From Pseudomonadota bacterium (lineage in GTDB: Bacteria > Pseudomonadota > Gammaproteobacteria > Steroidobacterales > Steroidobacteraceae), in the NCBI GenBank assembly GCA_016713725.1, contig JADJOO010000003.1, positions 253,618-317,617 on the forward strand: DNA of 64,000 bases, in the 5' to 3' direction. Made by a program: the position numbers and the translations under genes. The notes under the pieces are model-generated. The model saw only the letters and a program-made list of their open reading frames with translations, ran no database searches and was not told the origin of the DNA. Position 1 is the first letter of the stretch. Every line of letters begins with the position of its first letter. Shown here in pieces: positions 19,603-32,837 of the stretch.

Positions 19603-19920
19603 ATGAGCGAGGAACATACACAGCAGGGCCACGGTCTGATCGTGGAGGAGGCCCGGCCGCAGACCAAGCGACCGCCCCTCTTCCAGGTCGTGCTCCTGAA
19701 CGACGACTACACCCCGATGGAATTCGTGGTGGACGTGCTCGAGCACATTTTCGGGTTGGACCGCACCACGGCCACGCGGGTGATGCTGTAGGTCCACACC
19801 AAGGGTAAAGGAGTATGCGGCGTCTACACCTTCGAAATCGCGGAAACCAAGGTCGCGCAGGTCACCACCTACGCCCGGCAGCACCAGCACCCATTACTCT
19901 GCACCATGGAAGAGGCCTGA
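19603..19920 (+). pseudogene. clpS: ClpS adaptor with in-frame amber codon
   Basis: ClpS hands N-degron substrates to ClpAP. The frame from ATG 19603 encodes a 105-residue ClpS-like protein with [19 protein letters not shown] and, later, [20 protein letters not shown] and PLLCTMEEA. It is interrupted by TAG at 19789-19791 after 62 codons, where homologues have a residue such as Gln or His in VML-x-VH; CAG to TAG is a single C-to-T change. The rest of the frame is undamaged and clpA starts 4 bases after its stop. A start inside the second half is not obvious. Confidence 0.85.
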
Positions 19921-19924
19921 ACCC

Positions 19925-22195
<2,271 letters not shown>

Positions 22196-22276
22196 CTCCT
22201 TCGCGTAGCTTGCTCGCCGTCTGGCACCTCTCCTGCTCTTGGCGGTAGCGGGCGCTCGAAGGGCGGGGAGGTCCAT

Positions 22277-22350
22277 GCCTTCGATCCGGTGTTCTTTCCG
22301 GCGAGCGGAAAGGCAGACACGCTCGCCGGAAAGAACACCGGATCGAAGGC
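22277..22350. repeat. Long inverted repeat, family 1 copy B (30-bp perfect stem)
   Basis: The arms at 22277-22306 and 22321-22350 pair over 30 bases without a mismatch around the 14-base loop GGAAAGGCAGACAC. The loop is identical to the core of copy A (4593-4654) and to the reverse complement of copy C. The inner part of the stem, TTCCGGCGAGC, is shared with copy C but not with copy A. The element lies 81 bases after the clpA stop. Confidence 0.85.
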
Positions 22351-22371
22351 TTGACGTCAGGCGCCTGAGCG

Positions 22372-22395
22372 CCTTTTCCGCGCAGGCGGAAAAGG
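22372..22395. repeat. Short perfect hairpin after repeat copy B
   Basis: CCTTTTCCGC and GCGGAAAAGG pair perfectly around a GCAG loop. It is 21 bases after repeat copy B and could end clpA transcription with it, although no strong T-run follows on the plus strand. Confidence 0.5.
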
Positions 22396-22740
22396 TCGCA
22401 CGGCGCACGCAGACCTGGGGAAGGTCCTCGATTGGCGTGCAGACCCACGGCGTGCGTGATCGACTTCAGCACCGACAATGAGGGCAGGGCGGCCTGAGCT
22501 TGCGCAACCAGATCTACCGCTGAAAAGCGCGCATTCAACCGCTGCGACGTTGCGCCTGTCGGTTGCGGGCGGAGCTTCATATTGGCTCACCGCAGCGCGC
22601 ACCCCCACCCGACACTGAGCGCCTCTGCATCCTTCCGGCTGCGTGCGCCGTGCGGATCGTCGGGCCTGTGAAGTGCACGCGCCATGGCCGCTGTTCGTTC
22701 TGGCCCGACGAGACGCTCAGGCGCGTGCTGCGCAAGGCGG

Positions 22741-22802
22741 GGTTCCGTTCTTCTTCCGGCGAGCGTGTCTGCCTTTCCGCTCGCCGGAAGAAGCACGGAA
22801 CT
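22741..22802. repeat. Long inverted repeat, family 1 copy C (opposite orientation)
   Basis: The arms at about 22741-22764 and 22779-22802 pair with two mismatches around GTGTCTGCCTTTCC, which is the exact reverse complement of the loop in copies A and B. The inner stem CTTCCGGCGAGC matches copy B. It lies about 390 bases from copy B in inverted orientation and about 50 bases before the infA terminator. Confidence 0.8.
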
Positions 22803-22851
22803 CCGTCTCAGTGCATTCCGATTTCCTGCGCGTCGCGGCGACCCAGCAATG

Positions 22852-22873
22852 AAAAAGCCGGCAAAGCCGGCTT
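22852..22873 (-). terminator. Rho-independent terminator of infA
   Basis: On the minus strand AAGCCGGC, loop TTT and GCCGGCTT form a perfect 8-bp GC-rich stem followed directly by a run of T. It is 53 bases beyond the infA stop codon, so infA is probably a single-gene transcript. Confidence 0.85.
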
Positions 22874-22925
22874 GCAGCAACCCAACGATCCGCCGGTACA
22901 CGACCGGACGGGCGCTGCAGGACGC

Positions 22926-23144
22926 TCAGCGTCCGCGATAAACGATTCGACCCTTGGTCAGGTCATACGGCGTCATTTCGACGGTGACGGTATCGCCCGT
23001 GAGGATGCGGATGTAGTTCTTGCGCATCTTGCCGGAGATGTGTGCCGTCACGAGATGACCGTTCTGCAGTTGCACACGGAATGTCGTGTTCGGCAGCGTT
23101 TCGACCACGCGGCCTTCCATCTGGATCGCCTCTTCCTTCGACAT
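22926..23144 (-). CDS. infA: Translation initiation factor IF-1
   Basis: IF-1 binds the ribosomal A site during initiation. The 72-residue protein is an S1/OB-fold with [20 protein letters not shown] and [20 protein letters not shown]. The ATG at 23144 is followed by a lysine/glutamate start normal for the family, although many members begin MAKED. A strong terminator follows at 22852-22873. It lies 158 bases downstream of aat on the same strand, an order also seen in E. coli (aat-infA). Confidence 0.96.
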   Translation of the reverse strand: MSKEEAIQMEGRVVETLPNTTFRVQLQNGHLVTAHISGKMRKNYIRILTGDTVTVEMTPYDLTKGRIVYRGR

Positions 23145-23302
23145 GCACCTTCTCATGCACCGCAAAAGTCGCGCGAATTCTGCATAAAGGCTCGTTTGAA
23201 AGCAATGCGAACCCGACGCTTGTCGCGACGAATCCGGCGTCGAGTGGAGGGACGCCCCGTCGACGCGGCACGCGCCGAATCGCGGCAAACCAGGGATCTC
23301 TC

Positions 23303-24001
23303 TCAGCGCACGTCGCCGGTAGTGGTGCCAGGGGCGAGGGCCGGAATTGCGCGTTCGAGCTGGGCGATGAACTCGGCGCGCGGAATCAGCCTCGCGCCGA
23401 GCGTGAACAGGTGATCGCTGGCAACCTGGCAGTCGATCAACGCCACGTTGCGCTGCCGCAACCAGTGCACGAGGTCGTGCAGTGCGACCTTGCTGGCGTC
23501 GGTTTCCGTACTGAACATCGACTCGCCGAAAAAGATCCGGCCGAGCAGCAGTCCGTACAGGCCGCCGACGAGACGTTCGCCGAGCCAGACCTCGACCGAG
23601 TGCGCATGCCCGAGTCGGTGCAACTCGCCATACGCGGCCCGCATCGCGGGCGAGATCCACGTGCCTTCGAGTGAGCGTGTACCGCTGTCGGCACACTGCT
23701 CGAGTACCGTGTCGAAGCGCGCGTCAAACGTAACGCGGAATCCGCGGTTGCGCAGCGCCTTGCCCAGGCTCCGCGCGACCTTGAACTCGTCCGGGAACAG
23801 CACCATGCGCGGATCGGGTGACCACCACAGGATGGGTTGACCCTCGGTGTACCAGGGAAAGATACCGCGGCGATAGGCCGCCAGCAGGCGCTCCGGGCAC
23901 AAGTCGCCGCCTACGCAGAGCAGGCCGTCGGGATCGGACAGTGCGCGCGCCACCGGTGGAAAGGCATCGGGCGGATCCGTGGGTTTGAGCCAGGGAATCA
24001 T
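23303..24001 (-). CDS. aat: Leucyl/phenylalanyl-tRNA--protein transferase
   Basis: Aat adds Leu or Phe to N-terminal Arg or Lys of proteins, creating the N-degrons that ClpS and ClpAP recognise. The 232-residue protein has the signatures [38 protein letters not shown] and [11 protein letters not shown]. Its ATG overlaps the stop of the upstream acyltransferase gene (ATGA), so the two are probably coupled. The clpS gene with an internal stop lies nearby at 19603, so the pathway may be impaired if that stop is real. Confidence 0.95.
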   Translation of the reverse strand: MIPWLKPTDPPDAFPPVARALSDPDGLLCVGGDLCPERLLAAYRRGIFPWYTEGQPILWWSPDPRMVLFPDEFKVARSLGKALRNRGFRVTFDARFDTVLEQCADSGTRSLEGTWISPAMRAAYGELHRLGHAHSVEVWLGERLVGGLYGLLLGRIFFGESMFSTETDASKVALHDLVHWLRQRNVALIDCQVASDHLFTLGARLIPRAEFIAQLERAIPALAPGTTTGDVR

Positions 24002-25209
24002 GGCGCTGCGGAGTCGTCGCCCGACGCAGTCGCGCGCGTCGTCGTCTCTGGCGTCGCCGCGGACGCGCGCTGGAACGGCAGATGCTGGCGAGCGGCTTCG
24101 ATGTAGTCGTCGACGGCTTCGCGCTCGCGCTCGAGGTAACGTGCGACAGCGTTGCGAAAGCCGGCGTGCTCGAGCCAGTGCGCCGACGTCGTGCGCGTCG
24201 GTTCGAAACCGCGCGCGAGTTTGTGCTCGCCCTGCGTGCCCGGGTCGAAGCACCGCAGGCCGTGCTCGATGCAGTGCTCGATGCCCTGGTAGTAACAGGC
24301 TTCGAAGTGCAGCGAATCTTCCTGCACCGCCGAGCCCCAGTAGCGGCCATAGAGCCAGCCGCCCCCCGCGAAAAAGATGGCGGCCGCAACCGGCGTGCCC
24401 GCGCGTTCCGCGACTTTCACGACGACCGAGCCCGGCAGCGCCGCCGAGACCCGCAGCAGGAACTCGACGTTGAGGTAGTGCCCGTTGCCGTGGCGCAGGA
24501 ACGTGCGCTCGGAGAAACCGAAGATCGTGTGCCACAGGTCGGCATCGATGTCCTCACCTGCGAGCGAACGGAACGCAATGCCTGATTCCTCGACCTTGCG
24601 CCGTTCACGCTTCGCTTTCTTGCGCTTGTCGGCACGGAACGTCGCGAGGAAATCATCGAAGGTGCGATAGCCGCGGTTGTGCCAGAGAAAGCGGCAATCG
24701 TGCCGGCGCATGAACCCCGCTCGTTCCAGCGCCGCCTGGTCGTCGTCGAGCGTGAAGTTGACGTGCGCGCCCGAAGCGGCTGCGTGCCGCGCCGACTGCA
24801 GCAGCATGGCTGCCAGTTGGTCGCGCAGATCGGCCGGCGCGTTCCCGGCGTCGGACAGCAGCAGCCGCGGTCCCGTCACCGGCGTGAACGGAATCGCCGA
24901 CAGTTGCTTCGGGTAATACTCGAGGCCCGAGCGCTGGTACGACTGGGCCCAGCTCCAGTCGAAGACGAACTCGCCCCACGAATGGGTCTTCAGGTACTGC
25001 GGCACGGCAGCGACGAGCCTGCCGCTGGTTGAGTCACGAATCACGAGGTGTGCGGGAATCCAGCCCGAATCGGCGCCGACGCAGCCCGTCGCTTCGAGCG
25101 CATCGAGGAATGCGTGCTTCAGGAACGGGTGGCCGGAACGGTCCAGTGCGTCCCAATCGTGAGCGGTGACCTCGGCCACGCGGTCAATGACTGCGGCCTT
25201 CAGCGGCAC
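23998..25209 (-). CDS. FemAB-like GNAT acyltransferase (COG3146 type)
   Basis: The 403-residue protein matches the peptidogalycan biosysnthesis/COG3146 group of GNAT-fold proteins: N-terminal DWDALDRSGHPFLKHAFLDA, then SYQRSGLEYYPKQLSAIPFT and a C-terminal FDPGTQGEHKLARGFEPTRT. The biochemical role of this group is not established; a link to aminoacyl-tRNA-dependent or acyl transfer is inferred from fold and from its overlap with aat. It starts 7 bases after the trxB stop, so trxB, this gene and aat form one transcription unit. Confidence 0.8.
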   Translation of the reverse strand: MPLKAAVIDRVAEVTAHDWDALDRSGHPFLKHAFLDALEATGCVGADSGWIPAHLVIRDSTSGRLVAAVPQYLKTHSWGEFVFDWSWAQSYQRSGLEYYPKQLSAIPFTPVTGPRLLLSDAGNAPADLRDQLAAMLLQSARHAAASGAHVNFTLDDDQAALERAGFMRRHDCRFLWHNRGYRTFDDFLATFRADKRKKAKRERRKVEESGIAFRSLAGEDIDADLWHTIFGFSERTFLRHGNGHYLNVEFLLRVSAALPGSVVVKVAERAGTPVAAAIFFAGGGWLYGRYWGSAVQEDSLHFEACYYQGIEHCIEHGLRCFDPGTQGEHKLARGFEPTRTTSAHWLEHAGFRNAVARYLEREREAVDDYIEAARQHLPFQRASAATPETTTRATASGDDSAAP

Positions 25210-25215
25210 GGCGCG

Positions 25216-26280
<1,065 letters not shown>

Positions 26281-26291
26281 TCATGCGCATT

Positions 26292-26410
26292 CCGAAAATC
26301 GGGGACACTCACCTATTTCCCTCGCCTGCTTCCAGGCCGGAGCCAGTGGGCATCACCAATTCTCTGGAACAAGGTGGAAATAGGTGAGCGTCCCCTATTT
26401 CAATTTTCGG
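26292..26410. repeat. Long inverted repeat, family 2 copy E
   Basis: The arm CCGAAAAT...GGGGACACTCACCTATTTCC (26292-26320) pairs with GGAAATAGGTGAGCGTCCCC...ATTTTCGG (26376-26410). The right arm has about 7 extra bases (a second GAAATAG unit). The loop is 55 bases. It shares the GGGGAC...CACCTATTTCC core with copy D at 13323-13389 and lies in the trxB-ftsK divergent spacer. Confidence 0.72.
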
Positions 26411-26491
26411 GATGACAGCACGGCTCCGTTGGCGGTATCCTTATGTAAACCAACGGGTTACGTAAACTCTTGAACTATCAGGTGATGAGAT

Positions 26492-28810
26492 TTGGCTAAG
26501 GCGGAAGCGAAACGCGTCGACGGCGGCGACCAGGCGGCCCACGTGGCCCGCGGACTGCGCGAAAGCGCACTCTGGATCTTCGGTGCCCTGGCACTGATCC
26601 TGTTTGCCGCGCTCGTCAGTTACGACCGGGCGGATCCCGCGTTTTCGTCGACCGGCCAGCCCGGCCCGGTCACCAACCTGATCGGCCCGTTCGGCGCCTG
26701 GCTGTCCGACCTGTTCTTCGTGCTGTTCGGCCTGCCGGCCTACCTGTTCCCGATCATGCTGGGTATCGCGGGGTTCCACCTGTTCCAGGAGCGCGGCAGC
26801 CGCGAACCCGTCGACCGTCGCTCGGCCTCTTTCCGCGGCCTGGGATTCTTCCTGGCGCTGGCGAGCAGCTGCGGCCTCGCCACGTTGCATTTTTCCGGCG
26901 AAGGCTTCCCCAACACGGCGGGCGGAGTCGTCGGCTCCCTGCTCGGCGAGGGCCTCGCCAGTTCGATGAGCTTCCTCGGCGCGACACTGCTGCTGTTCGC
27001 GGTCTGGCTCGGTTCGGTCTCGCTGGCCACTGGCCTGTCCTGGTTCAACGTCATGGACGAGGTCGGCACCCGGGTGCTGCGTGGTTACTCGTTCGTGCGC
27101 GAGCGCCTGTCCGAGCGTCGCGACCAGAGCATCGGCAAGGAAGTGCGGCAGGCGCGCGAAGTCGTCGTGCGCGAAGAGCAGAAAAAGGTCGCCGAGCGCA
27201 AGCCGCCGAAGATCGAATCGCCCGCGCCGAAGGTCGAGAAGAGCGAGCGCGTCGAGAAGGAAAAGCAGGTGGCGCTGTTCGAGCGGCCGGGTGCGACGGC
27301 ATTGCCTGCGCTGTCACTGCTGGACGACCCGCCCGCGCGAGTCGGCGGCTATTCCGCCGAAGCGCTCGAGGCCATGTCGCGCCTGGTTGAACTGAAGCTG
27401 CGCGATTTCGGCGTCGAAGCCGAAGTCGTCGAAGTGCATCCGGGCCCGGTCATCACGCGTTTCGAACTGCGTCCGGCGCCGGGAGTGAAAGTGGCGCAGA
27501 TCTCCAACCTTGCGAAGGACCTGGCGCGCGCTCTCTCCGCAATCAGCGTGCGTGTCGTCGAGATCATTCCGGGCAAATCGACGATGGGTCTCGAGATCCC
27601 GAACGAGACGCGCGAGATGGTCACGCTCGGTGAGATCATCAAGTCGCGGGCTTACGACGAGATGGCCTCGCCGATCGCGCTGGTGCTCGGCAAGGACATC
27701 GGCGGCAACCCGGTCGTGGCCGACCTCGGCCGCATGCCCCACTTGCTGGTCGGCGGCACCACGGGTTCGGGCAAGTCCACGGCGGTCAACGCGATGGTGC
27801 TGTCGCTGCTTTACAAGTCGACGCCCGAGCACGTGCGGCTGATCATGATCGACCCGAAGATGCTGGAACTCTCGGTGTACGAGGGCATTCCGCACCTGCT
27901 GGCGCCGGTCGTCACCGACATGAAGCAGGCGGCAAACGCGCTGCGCTGGTGCGTTGCGGAGATGGAGCGGCGTTACCAGCTGATGGCGGCTGCCGGCGTG
28001 CGCAACCTCGCGGGCTACAACCGCAAGGTCAAGGAAGCGGCCGATGCGGGCACGCCGATCAGGGACCCGCTGGAGTTGAAGCGGTTGCCGCCGGGTGGCG
28101 ACCTGTCGACCGTGCCGTTCTGCGAACCGCTGCCGTTCATCGTCGTAATCGTCGACGAACTCGCCGACATGATGATGATCGTCGGCAAGAAGGTCGAAGA
28201 GCTGATCGCGCGCCTCGCGCAGAAAGCACGAGCCTCGGGCATCCACCTGATCCTCGCGACGCAGCGGCCGTCGGTCGACGTCATCACCGGCCTGATCAAG
28301 GCGAACATCCCGACACGCATCGCCTTCCAGGTGTCGGCCAAGGTCGACTCGCGCACGATTCTCGACCAGAGCGGCGCCGAGAGCCTGCTCGGTCACGGCG
28401 ACATGCTTTTCCTGCAGCCTGGCACCTCGCACCCGGTGCGCGTGCACGGCGCGTTCGTGTCCGACCAGGAAGTCCACAAGGTCGCGGCGTCGCTCCGCAC
28501 GCATTCAGCGCCGATCTACATCGACGAGATCCTCGACGGCCCGTCGATGCCGATCCCCGGCTTGCCCGGCGAGGAAGGCGAGGGCGGCGACGGCGGCGAC
28601 GCCGAGCAGGACGCGCTTTACGATGAGGCGGTCAGGATCGTCACCGAGAGCCGCAAGGCTTCGATCTCGGGCGTCCAGCGACGGCTCAAGATCGGCTACA
28701 ACCGCGCCGCCCGCATGATCGAGGCGATGGAGGCCGCGGGTCTCGTCGGACCGTTGAATACCAACGGTTCACGTGAAGTCCTGGCGCCGCCGCCGCCCGA
28801 GGTCGACTGA
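26492..28810 (+). CDS. ftsK: DNA translocase FtsK
   Basis: FtsK anchors at the septum and pumps chromosome dimers toward XerCD-dif. The 772-residue protein has four membrane segments in the first 190 residues, a charged linker (about 200-270), an alpha/beta motor with Walker [14 protein letters not shown] (about 420) and Walker [14 protein letters not shown], and a gamma winged helix at the C-terminus ([20 protein letters not shown]). The linker is short compared with E. coli FtsK. The start is TTG 26492 with AGGTGA six bases upstream. lolA follows after 2 bases. Confidence 0.95.
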   Translation: MAKAEAKRVDGGDQAAHVARGLRESALWIFGALALILFAALVSYDRADPAFSSTGQPGPVTNLIGPFGAWLSDLFFVLFGLPAYLFPIMLGIAGFHLFQERGSREPVDRRSASFRGLGFFLALASSCGLATLHFSGEGFPNTAGGVVGSLLGEGLASSMSFLGATLLLFAVWLGSVSLATGLSWFNVMDEVGTRVLRGYSFVRERLSERRDQSIGKEVRQAREVVVREEQKKVAERKPPKIESPAPKVEKSERVEKEKQVALFERPGATALPALSLLDDPPARVGGYSAEALEAMSRLVELKLRDFGVEAEVVEVHPGPVITRFELRPAPGVKVAQISNLAKDLARALSAISVRVVEIIPGKSTMGLEIPNETREMVTLGEIIKSRAYDEMASPIALVLGKDIGGNPVVADLGRMPHLLVGGTTGSGKSTAVNAMVLSLLYKSTPEHVRLIMIDPKMLELSVYEGIPHLLAPVVTDMKQAANALRWCVAEMERRYQLMAAAGVRNLAGYNRKVKEAADAGTPIRDPLELKRLPPGGDLSTVPFCEPLPFIVVIVDELADMMMIVGKKVEELIARLAQKARASGIHLILATQRPSVDVITGLIKANIPTRIAFQVSAKVDSRTILDQSGAESLLGHGDMLFLQPGTSHPVRVHGAFVSDQEVHKVAASLRTHSAPIYIDEILDGPSMPIPGLPGEEGEGGDGGDAEQDALYDEAVRIVTESRKASISGVQRRLKIGYNRAARMIEAMEAAGLVGPLNTNGSREVLAPPPPEVD

Positions 28811-28812
28811 AC

Positions 28813-29454
28813 ATGCCCCTCGCACAGGTGAGGGCTCCGGCGTTGCTCGCGCTGCTGCTCGTTCCCATCGCATCGTTCGCTGCCGACTCGATCACGCACG
28901 TCGACGCTTACCTCGCCAGGTTGACGACGCTTACGGCCGTGTTCGTGCAGGTCGTGCAGGACAAGCAGGGCCAGGTCACCGAACGCGCGACGGGCACCCT
29001 GTCGATCTCGCGCCCGGACCGTTTCCGCTGGGACTACCAGCAGCCGTACGCGCAGACGATCGTCGCCGATGGCAAGAAGCTCTGGCTGTACGACCCCGAT
29101 CTCGAGCAGGTCACCGTGCGTTCGCTCGCGCAGGGGCTCGGTGCCACGCCCGCGATGTTGCTGTCGGGCTCCGGCAAGGTCGGCGACGCGTTCTCGGCCG
29201 GGCCCATCGAACAGCAGCAGGGTCTGACGTGGTACCGGCTGGCGCCGAAGCAGAAGGGCTCGGACTTCGAGCGCGTGAGCCTGGGCTTCGACGGCCGCAA
29301 TGAGCTCGCCGCGATGGAACTGGTCGACAAGCTCGGGCAGACCACCACCATCGAATTTTCGCAGGTCAAGCGCGGCGCCGCGCTCGGCGATTCGCTGTTT
29401 CGTTTCGTGCCGCCGAAGGGCGCCGACGTGATTGGCGAAGCCGCGGCACGCTGA
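28813..29454 (+). CDS. lolA: Outer-membrane lipoprotein carrier protein LolA
   Basis: LolA ferries lipoproteins across the periplasm from LolCDE to the outer membrane. The 213-residue protein has a signal peptide (cleavage after SFA), the early phenylalanine-rich TAVFVQVVQDK, the ISRPDRFRWDYQQPY signature and the C-terminal FRFVPPKGADV. It starts 2 bases after ftsK, the standard ftsK-lolA-rarA order in gammaproteobacteria. No LolB gene is nearby, so release at the outer membrane is handled elsewhere or by LolA itself. Confidence 0.94.
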   Translation: MPLAQVRAPALLALLLVPIASFAADSITHVDAYLARLTTLTAVFVQVVQDKQGQVTERATGTLSISRPDRFRWDYQQPYAQTIVADGKKLWLYDPDLEQVTVRSLAQGLGATPAMLLSGSGKVGDAFSAGPIEQQQGLTWYRLAPKQKGSDFERVSLGFDGRNELAAMELVDKLGQTTTIEFSQVKRGAALGDSLFRFVPPKGADVIGEAAAR

Positions 29455-29471
29455 CAGTCGATCGCCGTCGC

Positions 29472-29876
29472 GTGGCCAGCGTGCCTGACGAGATACCGAT
29501 GCTCAACCTCCGCTATCGACCGGTCTGGATCGCCGCGAGTGCCGTCCTCGTGCTCGGTGTCGTCTGGGGCAGCCTGCAGACGGTGTTCGGTGGCGAGGTG
29601 CCGCAGGGCTTCGACAAGGTCGAGCATTTCGGCACCTACCTGTTCCTCGCCGTGTGGTTCACGGGACTCATTGCCCGCCCGCGCTGGTGGATGGTTGCGG
29701 TTACGCTGCTGGCCCTGGGAGCCGCGATGGAAACCGGGCAGTACGTCATGCAGGCCGGCCGCACCGCCGACGTTTACGACATGGCGGCCAACGCCGCGGG
29801 CGTCACGGTCGGACTGCTGCTCGCGACGCTGTTGACCGGTGGCTGGGCGCAACGGATCGAGTCGTGGCTGAGGTGA
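29472..29876 (+). CDS. VanZ-like small membrane protein
   Basis: The protein of up to 134 residues has three to four membrane segments and the VanZ-type motifs FDKVEHFGTYLFLA and ETGQYVMQAGRTADVYDMAAN. Function in Gram-negative bacteria is not established. GTG 29472 and ATG 29499 are both possible starts; the ATG gives a more typical N-terminus. It lies between lolA and rarA and overlaps rarA by a few bases. Confidence 0.78.
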   Translation: MASVPDEIPMLNLRYRPVWIAASAVLVLGVVWGSLQTVFGGEVPQGFDKVEHFGTYLFLAVWFTGLIARPRWWMVAVTLLALGAAMETGQYVMQAGRTADVYDMAANAAGVTVGLLLATLLTGGWAQRIESWLR

Positions 29877-31159
29877 CACCATTCCGTCCGCTCGCCGACC
29901 GCATGCGGCCCGCGAGCCTCGACGAGTTCATCGGCCAGACGCACTTGCTGGCGTCGGGCAAGCCGCTGCGGCGCCTGCTCGAAGGCCGCAGCCTGCACTC
30001 GATGATCCTGTGGGGACCGCCTGGCACCGGCAAGACCACGCTCGCGCGCCTGGTCGCGAAGACCTGCGACTCCGAGTTCCTCGCGCTCTCGGCCGTGATG
30101 GCCGGCGTGAAGGACGTGCGCGCCGCCGTCGAACAGGCGCAGCAGATGCGCGCGGGCAGCGGCCGGCGCACCGTGCTCTTCCTGGACGAAGTGCATCGCT
30201 TCAACAAGTCGCAGCAGGATGCCTTCCTGCCGTACGTCGAAGACGGCACCGTCTGCTTCATCGGCGCCACGACCGAGAACCCGTCGTTCGAGATCAACAG
30301 CGCGTTGCTGTCCCGTGCCCGCGTGTACGTGCTGCGCTCGCTCACGGTCGACGACATCCAGCAGGTCCTGCGACGCGCGCTCGAGCGCGAATTCTCGGCC
30401 GGTGCCGAAGCGGTGAAGGCCGACGACGACGCCATCGCTACGCTCGCGCGCGCGGCGGACGGCGATGCGCGCCGTGCGCTGAACCTGCTCGAGGTCGCCG
30501 CGGATCTGGCGCGTGCAGGCACCGGTACCCTCACCGAAGAGATCGCCGGCGAAGTGTCCGCCGGTGGGTACCGCCGCTTCGACAAGAAGGGCGAGCAGTT
30601 CTACGACCAGATTTCAGCGCTGCACAAGGCCGTGCGCGGCACGGATCCCGATGCAGCGCTGTACTGGCTCTGTCGCATGCTCGATGGCGGGTGCGATCCG
30701 CGCTACGTGTGCCGGCGCGTGATTCGGATGGCGTCGGAAGACATCGGCAATGCCGACCCCCGCGCGCTGCAGCTCGCGCTCGAAGCCGCAGCGGCCTACG
30801 AGCGACTCGGCAGCCCGGAAGGCGAGCTCGCGCTGGCCCAGGCCGTCGTGTTCATGGCCGTCGCGGCCAAGAGCAATGCCGTCTACCTGGCCTACCAGGC
30901 GGCCATGGCTGACGCCCGGAAAAACGGCACGCTCGACGTTCCCCTGCACCTGCGCAATGCGCCCACCCGGCTCATGCAGGGCCTGGGCTACGGTGAGGGC
31001 TATCGCTACGCGCACGACGAGCCCGAAGGCTATGCGGCAGGGGAGAAGTATTTTCCCGACGAGATGGAGCCGGCACGCTATTACGAGCCGGTGCCGCGCG
31101 GCCTCGAGATCCGGATCGCGGAGGCCCTGGAACGGTTCCGGTCGCTGAAGCGCGGCTGA
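29864..31159 (+). CDS. rarA: Replication-associated recombination protein RarA (MgsA)
   Basis: RarA is a clamp-loader-like AAA+ ATPase that acts at stalled replication forks. The protein of about 431 residues has Walker A GPPGTGKTTLARLV, Walker B LFLDEVHRFNKSQQDAFLP, sensor 1 IGATTENPSFEIN and the C-terminal tetramerisation region with HLRNAPTRLMQGLGYGEGY. The start is GTG 29864 (VAEVTPFRPLADRMRP) or GTG 29873; both overlap the VanZ-like gene. It belongs to the ftsK-lolA-rarA-serS row. Confidence 0.94.
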   Translation: MAEVTPFRPLADRMRPASLDEFIGQTHLLASGKPLRRLLEGRSLHSMILWGPPGTGKTTLARLVAKTCDSEFLALSAVMAGVKDVRAAVEQAQQMRAGSGRRTVLFLDEVHRFNKSQQDAFLPYVEDGTVCFIGATTENPSFEINSALLSRARVYVLRSLTVDDIQQVLRRALEREFSAGAEAVKADDDAIATLARAADGDARRALNLLEVAADLARAGTGTLTEEIAGEVSAGGYRRFDKKGEQFYDQISALHKAVRGTDPDAALYWLCRMLDGGCDPRYVCRRVIRMASEDIGNADPRALQLALEAAAAYERLGSPEGELALAQAVVFMAVAAKSNAVYLAYQAAMADARKNGTLDVPLHLRNAPTRLMQGLGYGEGYRYAHDEPEGYAAGEKYFPDEMEPARYYEPVPRGLEIRIAEALERFRSLKRG

Positions 31160-32491
<1,332 letters not shown>

Positions 32492-32515
32492 CCGCAACAG
32501 CCTGCGTCACCCGGC

Positions 32516-32521
32516 TACAAT
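32516..32521 (+). promoter_or_regulatory. Putative -10 box (TACAAT) of tRNA-Ser
   Basis: TACAAT lies 12 bases before the first base of the tRNA. The surrounding CGGCTACAAT is identical to the sequence 33 bases upstream of serS. A TTGACC at 32488-32493 is a possible -35 but its 22-base spacing is too long, so the -35 is uncertain. Confidence 0.4.
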
Positions 32522-32533
32522 CGGCTTTCGTTC

Positions 32534-32623
32534 GGAGAGGTGGCAGAGCGGTTGAATGCACCGGTCTTGAAAACCGGCGTCCCCGCAAGGGGATCGTGGG
32601 TTCGAATCCCACCCTCTCCGCCA
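32534..32623 (+). tRNA. serT: tRNA-Ser (anticodon TGA)
   Basis: The 90-base sequence folds as a class II tRNA: acceptor GGAGAGG pairs with CCTCTCC, the anticodon loop CTTGAAA gives TGA, a long variable arm CGTCCCCGCAAGGGGATCG follows, and the T arm is GTGGGTTCGAATCCCAC. CCA is encoded. It reads UCA and, by wobble, other UCN serine codons. Placing a tRNA-Ser next to serS is functionally suggestive. The last 20 bases recur at 32795-32814. Confidence 0.97.
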
Positions 32624-32632
32624 CTAACACCA

Positions 32633-32663
32633 GAACGCCCCCGCTAGGGGGCGTTCGTGTTTG
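32633..32663 (+). terminator. Terminator after tRNA-Ser
   Basis: GAACGCCCCC, loop GCTA and GGGGGCGTTC form a perfect 10-bp stem (32633-32656), followed by GTGTTTG. It begins 10 bases after the tRNA CCA and probably ends its transcript. Confidence 0.75.
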
Positions 32664-32794
32664 TGGCCCGAGGGGTGGGCTGAGAACCCACGGCACGTGG
32701 GGTCGACCCATCCGCGCCTGTGGATGGGCACGCCCTCGCGGCAGTGACCGACGAGGGCGCCCCAGCGGGCGAGGACCGCTGCGGCGGGCCGAGT

Positions 32795-32814
32795 GAATCC
32801 CACCCTCTCCGCCA
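32795..32814 (+). repeat. Partial duplication of the tRNA-Ser 3' end (possible att scar)
   Basis: The 20 bases GAATCCCACCCTCTCCGCCA repeat exactly the 3' end of the tRNA gene (32604-32623), CCA included, 191 bases downstream in direct orientation. Tyrosine-recombinase integrating elements leave such 3'-end copies as attL/attR. The 171 bases between hold only the tRNA terminator and GC-rich sequence with no integrase, so this would be the scar of an excised or deleted element. Confidence 0.6.
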
Positions 32815-32837
32815 TTCAATCGCGTCGCTGGAGCCGG

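Larger units (their letters stand above)
22196..22925. other. 730-base gene-free spacer between clpA and infA, rich in hairpins
   Basis: No convincing gene is seen. The spacer holds two family 1 inverted repeats (22277-22350 and 22741-22802), a perfect 10-bp hairpin at 22372-22395 (CCTTTTCCGC, loop GCAG) and the infA terminator at its right end. Frames that are open on the minus strand are short-lived and unlike any family I know. In E. coli a tRNA-Ser gene occupies the corresponding gap, but no tRNA fold is visible here. Confidence 0.6.

Noticed and set aside
32791..32818. Second tRNA-Ser gene
   Set aside because: Only the last 20 bases match; there is no acceptor 5' strand, D arm or anticodon arm.
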